NCBI RefSeq assembly: GCF_024363255.1
Contig: NZ_AP026070.1
Coordinates: forward strand, 3,968,001 to 4,032,000
Reading direction: 5' to 3'
Origin: Shewanella sp. NFH-SH190041
GTDB taxonomy: Bacteria > Pseudomonadota > Gammaproteobacteria > Enterobacterales > Shewanellaceae
DNA: 64,000 bases
The notes under the pieces were generated by a model, which saw only the letters and a program-made list of their open reading frames with translations, searched no databases and was not told the DNA's origin. Of this stretch, positions 20,041 to 29,863 are shown one piece after another; the stretch's first letter is position 1; every line of letters begins with the position of its first letter. The position numbers and the translations under genes were made by a program.

Positions 20041-21255
20041 ATGACTCTAATAGAATCTCTGACTCTAATGCTGGCGCTGGTCTATGTTGGTGCCCAATTA
20101 TACTGGAGTAAACATACATTTGGTGCACTGGCCATGGTAATAGCCTTACCTATTGCCGTGCTAACAACCATGCACTCACAACTCTTTGCAGCATTGGCGC
20201 TGGCGCTAATTATTCTATTGGCATTAAAATTCGCCAAACCGCAATTATTTGCTAATGAAGTGCGAATCAATCCACTGCGTAAGTGGATCCAACATATATT
20301 AGCTGTATCAATTTTTCTTTCCGCAATTCATTATTGTATTTATCACCAACTTCTAATTACAGATACGCCCACAGTCTTACTTCGCCCCAATATTGTTGAT
20401 GCGTTTTTACCTATTGCCGGAGCGATAGAACTACGCGCCGTAATAGAATATGGCCATTTAGATCCACACCATCCCGCTGCTGCAGTATTATTAGCCGTGG
20501 TGCTCTTAACCGGCTTACTGTGCAAACGTGCCTTTTGTGGGTGGGCCTGCCCTCTCGGGCTAGCTGGTGAATATCTACATAAGTGGCGCAGCAAGTTTTT
20601 TCCTGGTGAATACCTGCCCCCTAAATGGCTAGATATTGTACTGCGCAGCATAAAATACCTGTTGTTGATTGTGCTGCTGTATGTAGTAATCGGTATGCCT
20701 AGCGCCTTAGTACCTAATTATCTGAATGGTTACTACCATAAGGTTGCTGACTTAAAAATGGCGGCGCTTTTCGCCTCTCCCGGCCTATTCACCATCATGG
20801 CCTTGGCAGCCGTACTTTTATTAGCCGCCTGGCGACGACAGGCATTTTGTCGCTATCTATGCCCCTATGGCGCCTTACTGGGGGCGATAAGCTTGGCCAG
20901 TCCGCTGAAAATTCGTCGCAACCCGCAACACTGTATTAAGAATGCCAAAGGCATGCCTTGTGGTAAATGTACCCGGGCTTGTCCAGCGAATATCAAAGTT
21001 GATCAACTAATAACAGTTCGCAGTGATGAATGTCAGGCCTGTCTACGCTGTGTGGCGGCCTGCCCTAATAAGCATGCACTGGGAATGGGGTTAAGAACCG
21101 GGCAGCGGTTATCTCACCGGGGTGTTGCTATCTTATTACTGCTGATTATGTTTGCCCTTCCCTTTGGGGCTTATCTGGCCGGATGGTGGGAGAGTCAGAC
21201 CCCTGAGCATCTGCGCCTGTATCTGATGCAAAACCTGGATCGTATTGGGATGTAA
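20041..21255 (+). CDS. NapH/CcoG-like membrane polyferredoxin
   Basis: Membrane protein of 404 residues with about eight helices and two kinds of cysteine clusters. Two C-x-x-x-C-P segments in loops (C-G-W-A-C-P and C-R-Y-L-C-P) are those of the NapH/NosR/CcoG polyferredoxin group. A pair of 4Fe-4S motifs follows near 313-345 (C-G-K-C-T-R-A-C-P and C-Q-A-C-L-R-C-V-A-A-C-P). Such proteins pass electrons from quinol or other donors to a periplasmic or membrane reductase. No partner gene is adjacent, so the pathway cannot be named. It stands alone, 176 bp after the DUF2959 gene. Confidence 0.8.
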   Translation: MTLIESLTLMLALVYVGAQLYWSKHTFGALAMVIALPIAVLTTMHSQLFAALALALIILLALKFAKPQLFANEVRINPLRKWIQHILAVSIFLSAIHYCIYHQLLITDTPTVLLRPNIVDAFLPIAGAIELRAVIEYGHLDPHHPAAAVLLAVVLLTGLLCKRAFCGWACPLGLAGEYLHKWRSKFFPGEYLPPKWLDIVLRSIKYLLLIVLLYVVIGMPSALVPNYLNGYYHKVADLKMAALFASPGLFTIMALAAVLLLAAWRRQAFCRYLCPYGALLGAISLASPLKIRRNPQHCIKNAKGMPCGKCTRACPANIKVDQLITVRSDECQACLRCVAACPNKHALGMGLRTGQRLSHRGVAILLLLIMFALPFGAYLAGWWESQTPEHLRLYLMQNLDRIGM

Positions 21256-21468
21256 TAACCGATTTCACTCAGTGGTTAAGCTGTTTCTATAGGATGTGAA
21301 ACAAGGGCATCGGCGTTCTCCTGATAAAGGCGCTGCGTTGCCCTATTCCAGCAGCCATCTTGTCATAGGTTAATGGCACCCATGCTATCTCTGTAGCTTG
21401 CAAGTAACTGAGATCAATATGGCGCTGTTTGGAGAAGCTCAATACAATTCCACATGACTAACAGGCAC

Positions 21469-21498
21469 AAAAAAAACCCACCATCAGGTGGGTTTTTT
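21469..21498. terminator. Bidirectional intrinsic terminator
   Basis: AAACCCACC / GGTGGGTTT stem with a 4-nt loop, flanked by A-runs and T-runs on both sides. It lies 21 bp beyond the typA stop and serves typA on the minus strand; it can also stop rightward transcripts from the polyferredoxin gene. Confidence 0.9.
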
Positions 21499-21518
21499 AT
21501 TACTATAAAACAGCCGAA

Positions 21519-23330
21519 TTAGCTGCGGTTAGCGCGCTTACGGTCGTTTTCAGTCAGGTGACGCTTACGTACACGAACACTCTTCGGAGTTACTTCTACC
21601 AATTCATCATCATCGATAAATTCCAACGCCTGCTCCAGAGTCATTTGAATTGGAGGTGTCAAAACCTGAGCTTCGTCAGTACCAGAAGCACGCATGTTAG
21701 TCAGCTGCTTACCTTTTAAACAGTTTACAGTCAGATCGTTAGAACGGCTGTGGATACCCACTACCTGACCTTCGTAAACTTCTGCAGCATGGCCAATCAT
21801 CAGACGGCCACGGTCCTGCAGACCGAACAGCGCGAAGGTCAGTGCCTTACCAGTTGCGTTAGAGATCAGAACACCGTTAGCACGCTGACCGATATCACCA
21901 CCCTTATGTGGACCGTAGTGGTCGAAGGAATGGTACAGCAGACCAGTACCAGAAGTCGCAGTCATAAATTCAGTTTGGAAACCAATCAAACCACGGCTTG
22001 GGATAACGAAGTCGATACGTACACGACCTTTGCCGTCCAGCTCCATGTTCTTCATGTCAGCTTTACGGGTACCCAACTTCTCAATGACGCTGCCCTGATG
22101 CTCTTCTTCAACGTCAACAGTCAGCTGTTCGAAAGGCTCGCACTTAACGCCATCGATTTCTTTGATGATTACTTCTGGACGAGATACGGCCAGTTCGTAA
22201 CCTTCACGACGCATGTTTTCGATCAGGATAGACAGGTGCAGTTCACCACGGCCTGATACGCGGAAACGATCAGGACTTTCGGTTTCTTCTACGCGCAGTG
22301 CTACGTTATGTACCAATTCCTGCTGTAAACGTTCCAGGATGTTACGTGAAGTCACGAACTTACCTTCTTTACCCGCGAACGGAGAAGTGTTTACCTGGAA
22401 GGTCATGGTCAGAGTAGGCTCATCCACAGTCAGTGGCGGCAATGCTTCAACCGCACCAGCAGCACACACTGTGTCAGAGATCTTCAGCTCACCCAGACCA
22501 GTAATGGCTACGATGTCACCGGCATTGGCACTATCAACTTCGTGACGTTCCAGACCCATGTAACCCAGGACCTGACCCATTTTACCGTTACGAGTTTTAC
22601 CGTCGGCACCAATAATAGTGACCTGTTGGTTGGTCTTCACGCTACCGCGCTTAATACGACCGATACCGATAACACCTACATAAGAGTTGTAATCCAGCTG
22701 AGAGATCTGCATCTGAAAATCGCCTTCTCCATCCGCATCTGGAGGAGAAACCTGATCCACAATAGTTTGGAACAATGGCGTCATATCTTCGCTGATCTCA
22801 TCTGGATCCAGAGAAGCAAAACCGTTCAGTGCAGAGGCATAAACGATTGGGAAGTCCAACTGCTCATCAGTCGCACCCAGGTTGTCAAATAGATCGAATA
22901 CCTGATCGATAACCCAGTCAGGACGAGCGCCTGGACGGTCGATTTTGTTGATAACAACGATTGGCTTCAGACCTTGAGCAAATGCTTTCTGGGTTACGAA
23001 GCGAGTCTGTGGCATTGGACCGTCTACCGCATCAACCAGCAGCAACACAGAGTCAACCATAGACAGAACACGCTCTACTTCACCACCGAAGTCAGCGTGT
23101 CCAGGAGTATCCACGATGTTAATGCGGTAATCGTTCCATTTGATGGCGGTATTTTTGGCCAGAATCGTGATTCCACGTTCCTTTTCCAGATCGTTGGAGT
23201 CCATCACCCGCTCAGTCGCTTCGCCACGGGTTGCCAGGGTGCCTGACTGCGCCAGCAGCTTGTCAACCAAGGTCGTTTTGCCATGGTCAACGTGCGCGAT
23301 AATCGCGATGTTTCTTAATTTTTCCAGCAC
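21519..23330 (-). CDS. typA: Ribosome-associated GTPase TypA/BipA
   Basis: Translational GTPase of 603 residues of the EF-G/LepA type, involved in 50S assembly and stress adaptation. G motifs are visible: [17 protein letters not shown] and N-K-I-D-R-P, followed by the domain II and C-terminal regions characteristic of BipA (G-Q-R-A-N-G-V-L-I). I place the start at the GTG at 23330, preceded by AAGAGGT; an in-frame ATG 18 nt upstream (23348) would add six residues not found in BipA proteins. It diverges from glnA. Confidence 0.96.
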   Translation of the reverse strand: MLEKLRNIAIIAHVDHGKTTLVDKLLAQSGTLATRGEATERVMDSNDLEKERGITILAKNTAIKWNDYRINIVDTPGHADFGGEVERVLSMVDSVLLLVDAVDGPMPQTRFVTQKAFAQGLKPIVVINKIDRPGARPDWVIDQVFDLFDNLGATDEQLDFPIVYASALNGFASLDPDEISEDMTPLFQTIVDQVSPPDADGEGDFQMQISQLDYNSYVGVIGIGRIKRGSVKTNQQVTIIGADGKTRNGKMGQVLGYMGLERHEVDSANAGDIVAITGLGELKISDTVCAAGAVEALPPLTVDEPTLTMTFQVNTSPFAGKEGKFVTSRNILERLQQELVHNVALRVEETESPDRFRVSGRGELHLSILIENMRREGYELAVSRPEVIIKEIDGVKCEPFEQLTVDVEEEHQGSVIEKLGTRKADMKNMELDGKGRVRIDFVIPSRGLIGFQTEFMTATSGTGLLYHSFDHYGPHKGGDIGQRANGVLISNATGKALTFALFGLQDRGRLMIGHAAEVYEGQVVGIHSRSNDLTVNCLKGKQLTNMRASGTDEAQVLTPPIQMTLEQALEFIDDDELVEVTPKSVRVRKRHLTENDRKRANRS

Positions 23331-23507
23331 GGATAAACCTCTTACCATCAGTAAAATTGGGGGGTATACAAACCACCGCCGAAAACGGCCGCAGCTTTAA
23401 AAAGTGGGCTATTCTACTCCACCAGTGAGCTGTCGCACAGGATTATTTTTTGCACACCTTATTAATAATAGTTATTTCCGTGTAAATCTTCCCTGACCGC
23501 CCTAATG

Positions 23508-23524
23508 TGCACCAAGTTGGTTAA
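23508..23524 (+). promoter_or_regulatory. NtrC-binding site 1 upstream of glnA
   Basis: TGCACCAAGTTGGTTAA matches 12 of the 14 defined bases of the NtrC box TGCACYA-N3-TGGTGCA. Its centre is about 149 bp upstream of the predicted sigma-54 start, close to the distance of the distal NtrC site at E. coli glnAp2. Confidence 0.75.
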
Positions 23525-23536
23525 CTTACCCAACAC

Positions 23537-23553
23537 GCAACTAAATTGGTGCA
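23537..23553 (+). promoter_or_regulatory. Weak NtrC half-site upstream of glnA
   Basis: A perfect right half TGGTGCA follows a poor left half (4 of 7). It sits between the two better sites, so an array of three NtrC dimers is possible. Confidence 0.45.
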
Positions 23554-23558
23554 GTAGA

Positions 23559-23575
23559 TGCACTCTATTGGTGCA
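23559..23575 (+). promoter_or_regulatory. NtrC-binding site 2 upstream of glnA
   Basis: TGCACTCTATTGGTGCA matches 13 of the 14 defined NtrC-box bases. The centre is about 98 bp upstream of the predicted sigma-54 start, in the normal enhancer position. Confidence 0.85.
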
Positions 23576-23638
23576 ACTCAGCCTTGGCATTGATGCTGCC
23601 AAAATAAAATAATTCTGAAAATCAATACCTTGCAAGCT

Positions 23639-23654
23639 TGGCACAAGTTTAGCT
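23639..23654 (+). promoter_or_regulatory. Sigma-54 promoter of glnA
   Basis: TGGCAC-N5-TAGCT matches the -24/-12 consensus TGGCAC-N5-TTGCW with the invariant GG and GC separated by exactly 10 nt. A transcript would start near 23665 with a leader of about 105 nt before the glnA ATG. Together with the upstream NtrC boxes this is a complete nitrogen-regulated promoter. Confidence 0.85.
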
Positions 23655-23769
23655 AATTAGTTAACATAACAGAAAAAGCCAGCAATATAAGCTATAAGCT
23701 GGATTAACGTACAGAATACAGACATAAATTGAAGGAAGGTTTCCAACCTTTACCCCGTGGAGGCTCAGC

Positions 23770-25179
23770 ATGTCATACGAAACAGTTTTAGAAAAACTGG
23801 CAGAAAACGAAGTCAAATTTGTGGATTTACGCTTTACCGATACCAAAGGTAAAGAGCAACACGTATCCATTCCTACCCATCAGGTAGATGCTGACTTCTT
23901 CGAAGAAGGTAAAATGTTTGACGGCTCATCCATCCAAGGTTGGAAAGGCATCAACGAGTCCGATATGGTGTTGATGCCAGATCCAGAATCATTTGTCTTG
24001 GATCCTTTCACCGAAGAAACCACAGCGCTAATCCGCTGTGACATTCTTGAGCCCGGTACCCTACAGGGCTATAACCGCGATCCTCGTTCCATTGCCAAAA
24101 AAGCAGAAGAATTTATGCGTGGCACAGGTATCGCAGATACTGTTTTGGTTGGCCCAGAGCCAGAATTCTTCTTGTTTGATGATGTTCGATTCGGCGCTGA
24201 TATGTCTGGTTGTTTCTATAAGGTCGACGCCAAAGAAGCGGCTTGGAACTCAGGCACCAGTTATGAAGAAGGCAACACCGGCCACCGCCCAATGGTAAAA
24301 GGTGGCTACTTCCCAGTTGCTCCAGTCGACTCGTCCCAGGATCTGCGTAGCGCCATGTGTCTGGTGCTGGAAGAAATGGGCCAAGTCGTTGAAGCTCATC
24401 ACCACGAAGTGGCAACCGCTGGTCAAAACGAAATTGCGACCCGCTTTAACACACTGACCAAAAAAGCAGATGAAATTCAGGTACTGAAGTATGTGGTGCA
24501 CAACATGGCCCATGCTTACGGTAAAACAGCGACCTTTATGCCTAAGCCTATCGTAGGTGACAATGGCAGTGGTATGCACGTTCACCAGTCACTGGCAAAA
24601 GACGGGGTTAACCTGTTTGCTGGCGACAAGTATGGTGGCCTGTCTGAAACTGCACTGTATTACATCGGCGGTATCATCAAGCATGCTCGGGCTATCAACG
24701 CCTTTACCAACCCAAGTACCAACTCTTACAAGCGTCTGGTTCCTCACTTTGAAGCACCTGTTATGCTGGCTTACTCTGCCCGTAACCGCAGCGCCTCTAT
24801 CCGTATCCCAGTGGTACCAAGTGCTAAGGCGCGCCGTATTGAAGTGCGCTTCCCTGACCCAATGGCTAACCCATACTTGGCGTTTGCAGCCATGCTGATG
24901 GCTGGTCTGGACGGTATTCAGAACAAGATCCATCCGGGCGAAGCCATGGACAAAGATTTGTATGACCTGCCAGCGGAAGAAGCAGCTGAGATCCCAACAG
25001 TTGCCACCTCACTGGAAAATGCACTGGAAGCACTGGATGCCGACCGTGAGTTCCTGACCCGTGGTGGCGTGTTCTGTGATGACTTTATTGACTCTTACAT
25101 CGCGCTGAAAACAGCTGATGCAGAGCGGATCAGCCGTACCACTCACCCAGTAGAGTTTGAGCTGTACTTCAGCCTGTAA
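23770..25179 (+). CDS. glnA: Glutamine synthetase type I
   Basis: Enzyme of 469 residues that forms glutamine from glutamate, ammonia and ATP and is assembled as a dodecamer. Signatures are F-D-G-S-S-I-Q-G-W (about 53-61), the ATP-site block around [14 protein letters not shown] (about 258-271) and the adenylylation loop D-L-Y-D-L-P with Tyr398, so activity should be controlled by GlnE. A GTGGAGG ribosome-binding site precedes the ATG. Expression should follow the NtrC/sigma-54 promoter at 23508-23654. Unlike in enterobacteria, glnL and glnG are not next to it but 11 kb further right. Confidence 0.98.
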   Translation: MSYETVLEKLAENEVKFVDLRFTDTKGKEQHVSIPTHQVDADFFEEGKMFDGSSIQGWKGINESDMVLMPDPESFVLDPFTEETTALIRCDILEPGTLQGYNRDPRSIAKKAEEFMRGTGIADTVLVGPEPEFFLFDDVRFGADMSGCFYKVDAKEAAWNSGTSYEEGNTGHRPMVKGGYFPVAPVDSSQDLRSAMCLVLEEMGQVVEAHHHEVATAGQNEIATRFNTLTKKADEIQVLKYVVHNMAHAYGKTATFMPKPIVGDNGSGMHVHQSLAKDGVNLFAGDKYGGLSETALYYIGGIIKHARAINAFTNPSTNSYKRLVPHFEAPVMLAYSARNRSASIRIPVVPSAKARRIEVRFPDPMANPYLAFAAMLMAGLDGIQNKIHPGEAMDKDLYDLPAEEAAEIPTVATSLENALEALDADREFLTRGGVFCDDFIDSYIALKTADAERISRTTHPVEFELYFSL

Positions 25180-25207
25180 TCGTCATCAGCTAATCCATTA
25201 GCGCATT

Positions 25208-25235
25208 AAAAAAACCCGGCTAAGGCCGGGTTTTT
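25208..25235. terminator. Bidirectional terminator after glnA
   Basis: ACCCGGC / GCCGGGT stem with a 4-nt loop between an A-run and a T-run, 29 nt after the glnA stop. It separates glnA from the convergent gene at 25288. Confidence 0.9.
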
Positions 25236-25287
25236 ATTGCAAACAACGTTTCTATTTCACAAAGATAACGCTGAGTTAGAGGATTAT

Positions 25288-26100
25288 TTAGCGCCGCTTA
25301 TGGCTTAACGCCTCCGGCGCTACAGAGTCACCGTATAAAGTCAGAGATTGATTTAATGCCGTAACGGTTACCGGCAAAATCAGCCCCTGGCGGTTAAATG
25401 TCAGCTCCAAGGTGCTATCGACGCCCAAATTCTCTAACTGCAAACGTAAATCATCTCGGCTGTATACCCGCTGACCAGCCACAGTCATCAGTACATCACC
25501 ATACTTAAGTCCTAAGGCTTTGGCGGCCTTGGTTTTGGTACTGCCAAGAAACAACATATTCGGTAATCCAGCTTGATGAAGCCCTGCCATATATTGCTGT
25601 TCCATCAGACTATTTTTCGCCTCTTGCCATAACTCTCGCCGCGCCTGATTCAACTGCCCCGCATCCGCCCACCCCTCGGCCAGTGCCTGTTTTTGCAGGG
25701 CAATATCAGCCCGTTGTACTCGAGCAACCAATGCCTGAGCATCGACACTATCCGGCTTTGGCTGTCCTTTTTTGGTAGGCGTATCTGCAGTAAATGAAGG
25801 GGGTGAAGTAACAGAGTTATCCGTCGTGTTTACCGGTGGTTGCGGGCGGCGCTGATGAGCTAACTGCCGGTAAGTCTGCATATGGTCGGCAATATCACCA
25901 CGAAGACCAGCCTTAACCATACGCACCAGCAGATCATTTTCCAGCTGCTGCATAGCAATTTCGTTTTTCAGTTGCGTTAACTTCGCCGCATCATCACTCT
26001 CAGCTACCGGGGCTGAAAACTCATCGGTTCCGCCTAGCCAAGCCGCACCGTAACCAATCGCAACGCCAGTCAGACCGCTTAACATGATATTCCGTACCAT
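25288..26100 (-). CDS. Membrane-anchored protein with C-terminal PDZ-like domain
   Basis: Protein of 270 residues. An N-terminal hydrophobic segment (about 5-22) is a signal anchor. A helical, Gln-rich middle contains a Pro/Thr-rich linker (about 84-120). The C-terminal stretch A-L-G-L-K-Y-G-D-V-L-M-T-V-A-G followed by a D-D-L-R-L-Q-L segment (about 195-250) has the pattern of a PDZ domain. No protease residues are present, so it is more likely a binding or adaptor protein than an enzyme. It is convergent with glnA and divergent from the next gene. Confidence 0.65.
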   Translation of the reverse strand: MVRNIMLSGLTGVAIGYGAAWLGGTDEFSAPVAESDDAAKLTQLKNEIAMQQLENDLLVRMVKAGLRGDIADHMQTYRQLAHQRRPQPPVNTTDNSVTSPPSFTADTPTKKGQPKPDSVDAQALVARVQRADIALQKQALAEGWADAGQLNQARRELWQEAKNSLMEQQYMAGLHQAGLPNMLFLGSTKTKAAKALGLKYGDVLMTVAGQRVYSRDDLRLQLENLGVDSTLELTFNRQGLILPVTVTALNQSLTLYGDSVAPEALSHKRR

Positions 26101-26367
26101 ACTTCAAGCATCCTCTGCTTAATGATCCGAAGCTTAAAATTACCAGTTTTCCCCGCCAGCGCAAACCACAACAAATTAAAATGCCGTGCACCAATACGTT
26201 CATTTTCCTGTGGTAATAACGCTGTTTTCCACCAATAAAATCATCAGCAAATGGCATTAATGCCGATCCTCGACTAAAACTTAATGGGTCGCCGCTCACA
26301 GAGGACAGCTTGGCTGTCTGACAAGAGATCCCTTTCGCATCAGAACAACACAGGTATAAAGCTGAAG

Positions 26368-27105
26368 ATGGTCGCCAACTCTGCCCAGTTAACGCGGGAC
26401 AAGCTGTTTGACTCACTGTTCTTACTGGACGATTACCCTTCCTGCCACCACCGCCATGGTAAAGGCTATGTGCAGCGGATCTCCTGTGACAATCTAGCCA
26501 TTCTGGCTGAACGGCATCCAGAGTGGAGCCGTAATCCCTATATCCCCACCCTCAGCGTGTACGATAAATCAGACGACACAGATCATCTGGCTGTGATGCG
26601 TTATTTCCTTGCGCTGGAAAAAGATCCACAACTCAAACAGGCCATCCACCACAGCTTTGAAATGTCATTTGGTGTGGTAAAAAACCAGCAGCGCTGCAAT
26701 GAATTTCTATTAGCCTTTGAAGAAAATGAGCCCGATAAACCCGTCGCCTTTATCTGTTTTAACTACTCGTTGATGGACAGCTGGGAAACCATGGGTAACC
26801 CCTCAGGAACGGAAGAATTCGGGCTTTGCTGTCATCTTATTTTCGGTTATGTCATGCCCACTTGGCGCACCTTAGGGCTGGGACACTGTCTTGCTGATGT
26901 TATGACTCGCCGTTTTGCCAATCAGGTCAAACACATCGGCGGATTGCTCAAAGGCACCCAATATGAAGTCACGCCACTGATTTATGAGGGACTTTATGCC
27001 AAAGGCGCAGAACACCTACTACAGCACTGTGAGCAAGATTTACAGCTATACTTGAAACAGCAGCAACAAGAATTACCTTTTCATGCCAGTGTCAGCAATG
27101 TTTAA
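26368..27105 (+). CDS. Hypothetical protein, possibly GNAT-like acetyltransferase
   Basis: Protein of 245 residues with no firm family assignment. The segment F-G-Y-V-M-P-T-W-R-T-L-G-L-G-H-C-L-A-D-V-M resembles motif A of GNAT acyltransferases (R-x-x-G-x-G/A followed by a helix). I chose the ATG at 26368 because the extra 28 residues from the ATG at 26284 look unlike protein; neither start has a strong ribosome-binding site. The 3' end overlaps the convergent PLP-enzyme gene by 14 nt. Confidence 0.5.
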   Translation: MVANSAQLTRDKLFDSLFLLDDYPSCHHRHGKGYVQRISCDNLAILAERHPEWSRNPYIPTLSVYDKSDDTDHLAVMRYFLALEKDPQLKQAIHHSFEMSFGVVKNQQRCNEFLLAFEENEPDKPVAFICFNYSLMDSWETMGNPSGTEEFGLCCHLIFGYVMPTWRTLGLGHCLADVMTRRFANQVKHIGGLLKGTQYEVTPLIYEGLYAKGAEHLLQHCEQDLQLYLKQQQQELPFHASVSNV

Positions 27106-28261
27106 CCTTTGCCAATAACCAGGCCAATTTGTCTATCTCTGCTTCACGGGTATAGATATGCGGCGACACCCTCACACCTGCAGCGCGTAAATCGACACTC
27201 ATTCCCGCTTGCTGTAATAACGTCAGTAAACGTTGATCATCCAGAGTATGAATAACTGCAGTGCCACTGCGTTTATCCCTCGCCATCGGGGAGATCAAAT
27301 ACTCCCCAACTAAGCTGTGTAACTTATCCAGTAAGGTCTGATTATGTTGGTATACCTTATCTCCCAGCCTCGCCATATAAGCAATACTGTCAGCAGCCAA
27401 CACAAATGGCGCAATGGACGGCGTTCCGCCCCAGAATTTCAACGCATTTTGTTCGGCAACAAAATGGTGAATATCAAATTCAAAGGGCTCAGCATGACTA
27501 AACCAGCCAACATCCCTTGGGGTGCACTGAGGCAACATCGCCGGATTGCCCCATAAAAACCCTGCGCCCGGGCCACCACAAAGCCATTTCACACAGGAGC
27601 CAATGACAAAATCAGCATCTGTTACAGATAGATCCAGTGGAATCACCCCGGCAGACTGAGCAACATCCACCACAGTAATTATGCCCCGGGCGCGCGCCTC
27701 TGCGACTAACTGGGCTACAGGTGCCCGTTGGCCTGTATTGGAATAAACCTGACTGATAAACAGCAGATCTGTCTGTGCTGTAAACTGATCAAGCCAGACA
27801 TTTACATCAGTGATATCAGCATTACGCGGTATAAACCGCAGTTGGGCATGCTCCGGCGCTTGCTGCATCACAAATCCCATACTGGGAAAATCCTGTTCAC
27901 TGAGCAAAATATGAGGACGGCGAGCCAAGCGAGGATGACTTAACAAAATTTTGCTCAATGCTGAAGAGAGGTTCACTTGGGGACAGAAGTGCTCGGCATC
28001 ATCATAAAACAACCTTGCCAGCGCCTGTCTAAACCCCGTAATCACCGTGAGCCAATCAGGCCAAGGCTCGGCTTCGCCCTGCTGCCAAGGGGTAAAAAAT
28101 TGCCGGGCGAAAACCTCCGAAGCGCGGCGAAGCGGCCGACCAACCGAATGGCTGAGTAAATAGCTGCCTTGGGGTAAACAAAAATCCTGCTGCACACCCT
28201 CAGGTAATAACATACCGTCTTGTCTGTCAGCAGCAATCTTAGCTTGAGTGGGCGATATCAT
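27092..28261 (-). CDS. Kynureninase-like PLP-dependent enzyme (aminotransferase class V fold)
   Basis: Protein of 389 residues of the fold type I, class V group. The PLP lysine is Lys225 in G-S-C-V-K-W-L-C-G-G-P-G-A-G-F-L-W, which follows the kynureninase pattern (K-[YF]-L-N-G-G-P-G), and Asp199 in V-V-D-V-A-Q-S should bind the pyridine nitrogen. It begins inside the last 4 nt of the heme-type gene upstream, so both are made from one message. Kynureninases cleave kynurenine to anthranilate and alanine; the substrate here is unknown because formamidase is absent and Gln replaces the usual His near the Asp. A C-S lyase role in the ovothiol pathway (ovoA lies 2.2 kb away) is an alternative. Confidence 0.75.
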   Translation of the reverse strand: MISPTQAKIAADRQDGMLLPEGVQQDFCLPQGSYLLSHSVGRPLRRASEVFARQFFTPWQQGEAEPWPDWLTVITGFRQALARLFYDDAEHFCPQVNLSSALSKILLSHPRLARRPHILLSEQDFPSMGFVMQQAPEHAQLRFIPRNADITDVNVWLDQFTAQTDLLFISQVYSNTGQRAPVAQLVAEARARGIITVVDVAQSAGVIPLDLSVTDADFVIGSCVKWLCGGPGAGFLWGNPAMLPQCTPRDVGWFSHAEPFEFDIHHFVAEQNALKFWGGTPSIAPFVLAADSIAYMARLGDKVYQHNQTLLDKLHSLVGEYLISPMARDKRSGTAVIHTLDDQRLLTLLQQAGMSVDLRAAGVRVSPHIYTREAEIDKLAWLLAKVKHC

Positions 28262-29442
28262 ACCAAGCGCTCCAATTCCTGTTGCAACCGGACAATATCA
28301 TCATGCCGGGTCGCAATATCATCCCGCTTAGCCGCGCATCGCCGATCTTTTAGCTTTTCTAGTCCGCTCAACAACTGAGCGAGAGCCGGCCCACTGGCCG
28401 TTACTTTATCCAGATATTCAGGCGCCAACGCACTGGCAGGTTGGCGAATATATTTTTCGACCAGTTGCTCATGGTGCTGAGCAGCGGTCACCCCATGGCT
28501 ATGGCACACAGCCAAAAACAGGGCTAAATGTTTCGCAAACCAGGGCTGTTTTGTCTGGTGTTGCGCAATCAAAACCAAAAACTCATCCAGATAATTATTC
28601 ATCCGCATACAATCACGCAATATCCGCTGATCCTCCGGCACCATATAGAGGAATTTATCCACCAGCAGTGGCGAATACGCCGGATCATTAGCCGGACATA
28701 GCCCTAGCAGCATATCAATCACATTGATGCCCGCAAAATCACCGGCATTGGCCCCACGATAAATCTGGCTCCCTACCCGGTAGGGTTTGTAATAGGGACG
28801 CACCTGATAAAAGAAGTCATCAGTGTTAAGTTGCTGGTACAACTCAGCATTGCTGCATTGAACCTGAGCCAGAGCATCATTAGCGACAGATAACAGATCC
28901 GCCGTCAGTGGATGAGACAAACCCAACGGACGAATTTTTAACAGGGCATCAGCGGCGCGTTTGTAGGCCAAAATACCGCGGGTGTTATAATCCAGAAACA
29001 ACTGCTCAGCGGGCAAAGAGGTAAAACGCTTATACACGCCATTAATTGCCCGGTTATGGGTCGTCAGGTGTGCGGTGGCAAATCTGGGGGTAACGCCGAT
29101 AGACGCACCAATGTGCATAGCCAGCGCAGAAGCCTCATACAGAGGGGACACGGTTTCCCGGAAAGGTTCGGTTAATTCATGTCGGCGGCAAGCCGCCATA
29201 AACAGACCAACATTACCGAGCAAATCAAATGCGGCATCAAATCCTTGATCGGTATTTCCCTCCAACAACAATGCGGAAATAAGCCTGTTACCTTCCTCCA
29301 GCAGCGTCTGTTTTAGTTCATCGCCAATGCCAACAACCCGACTGCGATCTGCCTGTTCAGCATATAACCGCTCTAACTCAGTATTGAGAACGACAAATCT
29401 ATCCCGAATCCATTGATCAAACCTGTCACTGTGAGAGATCAC
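28258..29442 (-). CDS. DUF1864/PrnB-like heme protein, tryptophan dioxygenase superfamily
   Basis: Protein of 394 residues, all alpha. The motif Y-R-G-A-N-A-G-D-F-A-G-I-N at 228-240 and the His-rich helix at 305-323 (H305, H314, H316, H322, H323) fit the PrnB/DUF1864 family, a branch of the TDO/IDO heme superfamily. PrnB acts in pyrrolnitrin synthesis on a chlorinated tryptophan. From memory, a Shewanella oneidensis homologue (SO4414) was crystallised with ferric heme. Translation is coupled with the kynureninase-like gene (4-nt overlap). An oxidation of an indole compound followed by PLP-dependent cleavage is a reasonable inference; the C-terminal 60 residues are highly charged. Confidence 0.75.
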   Translation of the reverse strand: MISHSDRFDQWIRDRFVVLNTELERLYAEQADRSRVVGIGDELKQTLLEEGNRLISALLLEGNTDQGFDAAFDLLGNVGLFMAACRRHELTEPFRETVSPLYEASALAMHIGASIGVTPRFATAHLTTHNRAINGVYKRFTSLPAEQLFLDYNTRGILAYKRAADALLKIRPLGLSHPLTADLLSVANDALAQVQCSNAELYQQLNTDDFFYQVRPYYKPYRVGSQIYRGANAGDFAGINVIDMLLGLCPANDPAYSPLLVDKFLYMVPEDQRILRDCMRMNNYLDEFLVLIAQHQTKQPWFAKHLALFLAVCHSHGVTAAQHHEQLVEKYIRQPASALAPEYLDKVTASGPALAQLLSGLEKLKDRRCAAKRDDIATRHDDIVRLQQELERLV

Positions 29443-29847
29443 GTCCAGTACTCCTTACTGTATCCCTAAATACGACCATCAGGTCGGCATCCATATATTA
29501 CGCTCACCCGATTCTGTCATAACCAACACCCTGAAGCGAACCACTTACAAGGTGTTGAATAAAAAGACTTTTACATGACCGCCTCACAATGAATAAACAT
29601 GCTTATCGTAAACGCCCTCCCTGTAGAGATATAAGCAGTGAATATATAAAGTTAAATTAGCTTTTGATGATATTTTTTACTTAATAAACATCAAGATAAA
29701 GTGCAAAAGATACAATTTATTACAGTATCTAAAATTGCCTACCCTATGGGCGCTTCCACTAAGATAGCGTCTAAATATCAATGCTTTCAGCCCCCTGTAT
29801 TAAGTCAAAAAATAGACAATAACTTTTTGTTTACGATAGACTCAAAT

Positions 29848-29863
29848 TGTGACAGAGATCACA
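29848..29863. promoter_or_regulatory. Consensus CRP box
   Basis: TGTGACAGAGATCACA is a perfect TGTGA-N6-TCACA palindrome. It lies 24 bp upstream of the ATG of the small secreted protein, unusually close for an activator site unless the leader is very short, so repression is possible. The rest of the spacer 29443-29847 is AT-rich and shows no gene. Confidence 0.8.

Noticed and set aside
21750..22892. Long open frames antisense to typA
   Set aside because: They mirror the codon bias of the highly conserved typA gene; no start signals and no protein-like pattern.
24113..24933. Long open frames antisense to glnA
   Set aside because: Same explanation as for typA: mirror frames of a codon-biased gene.
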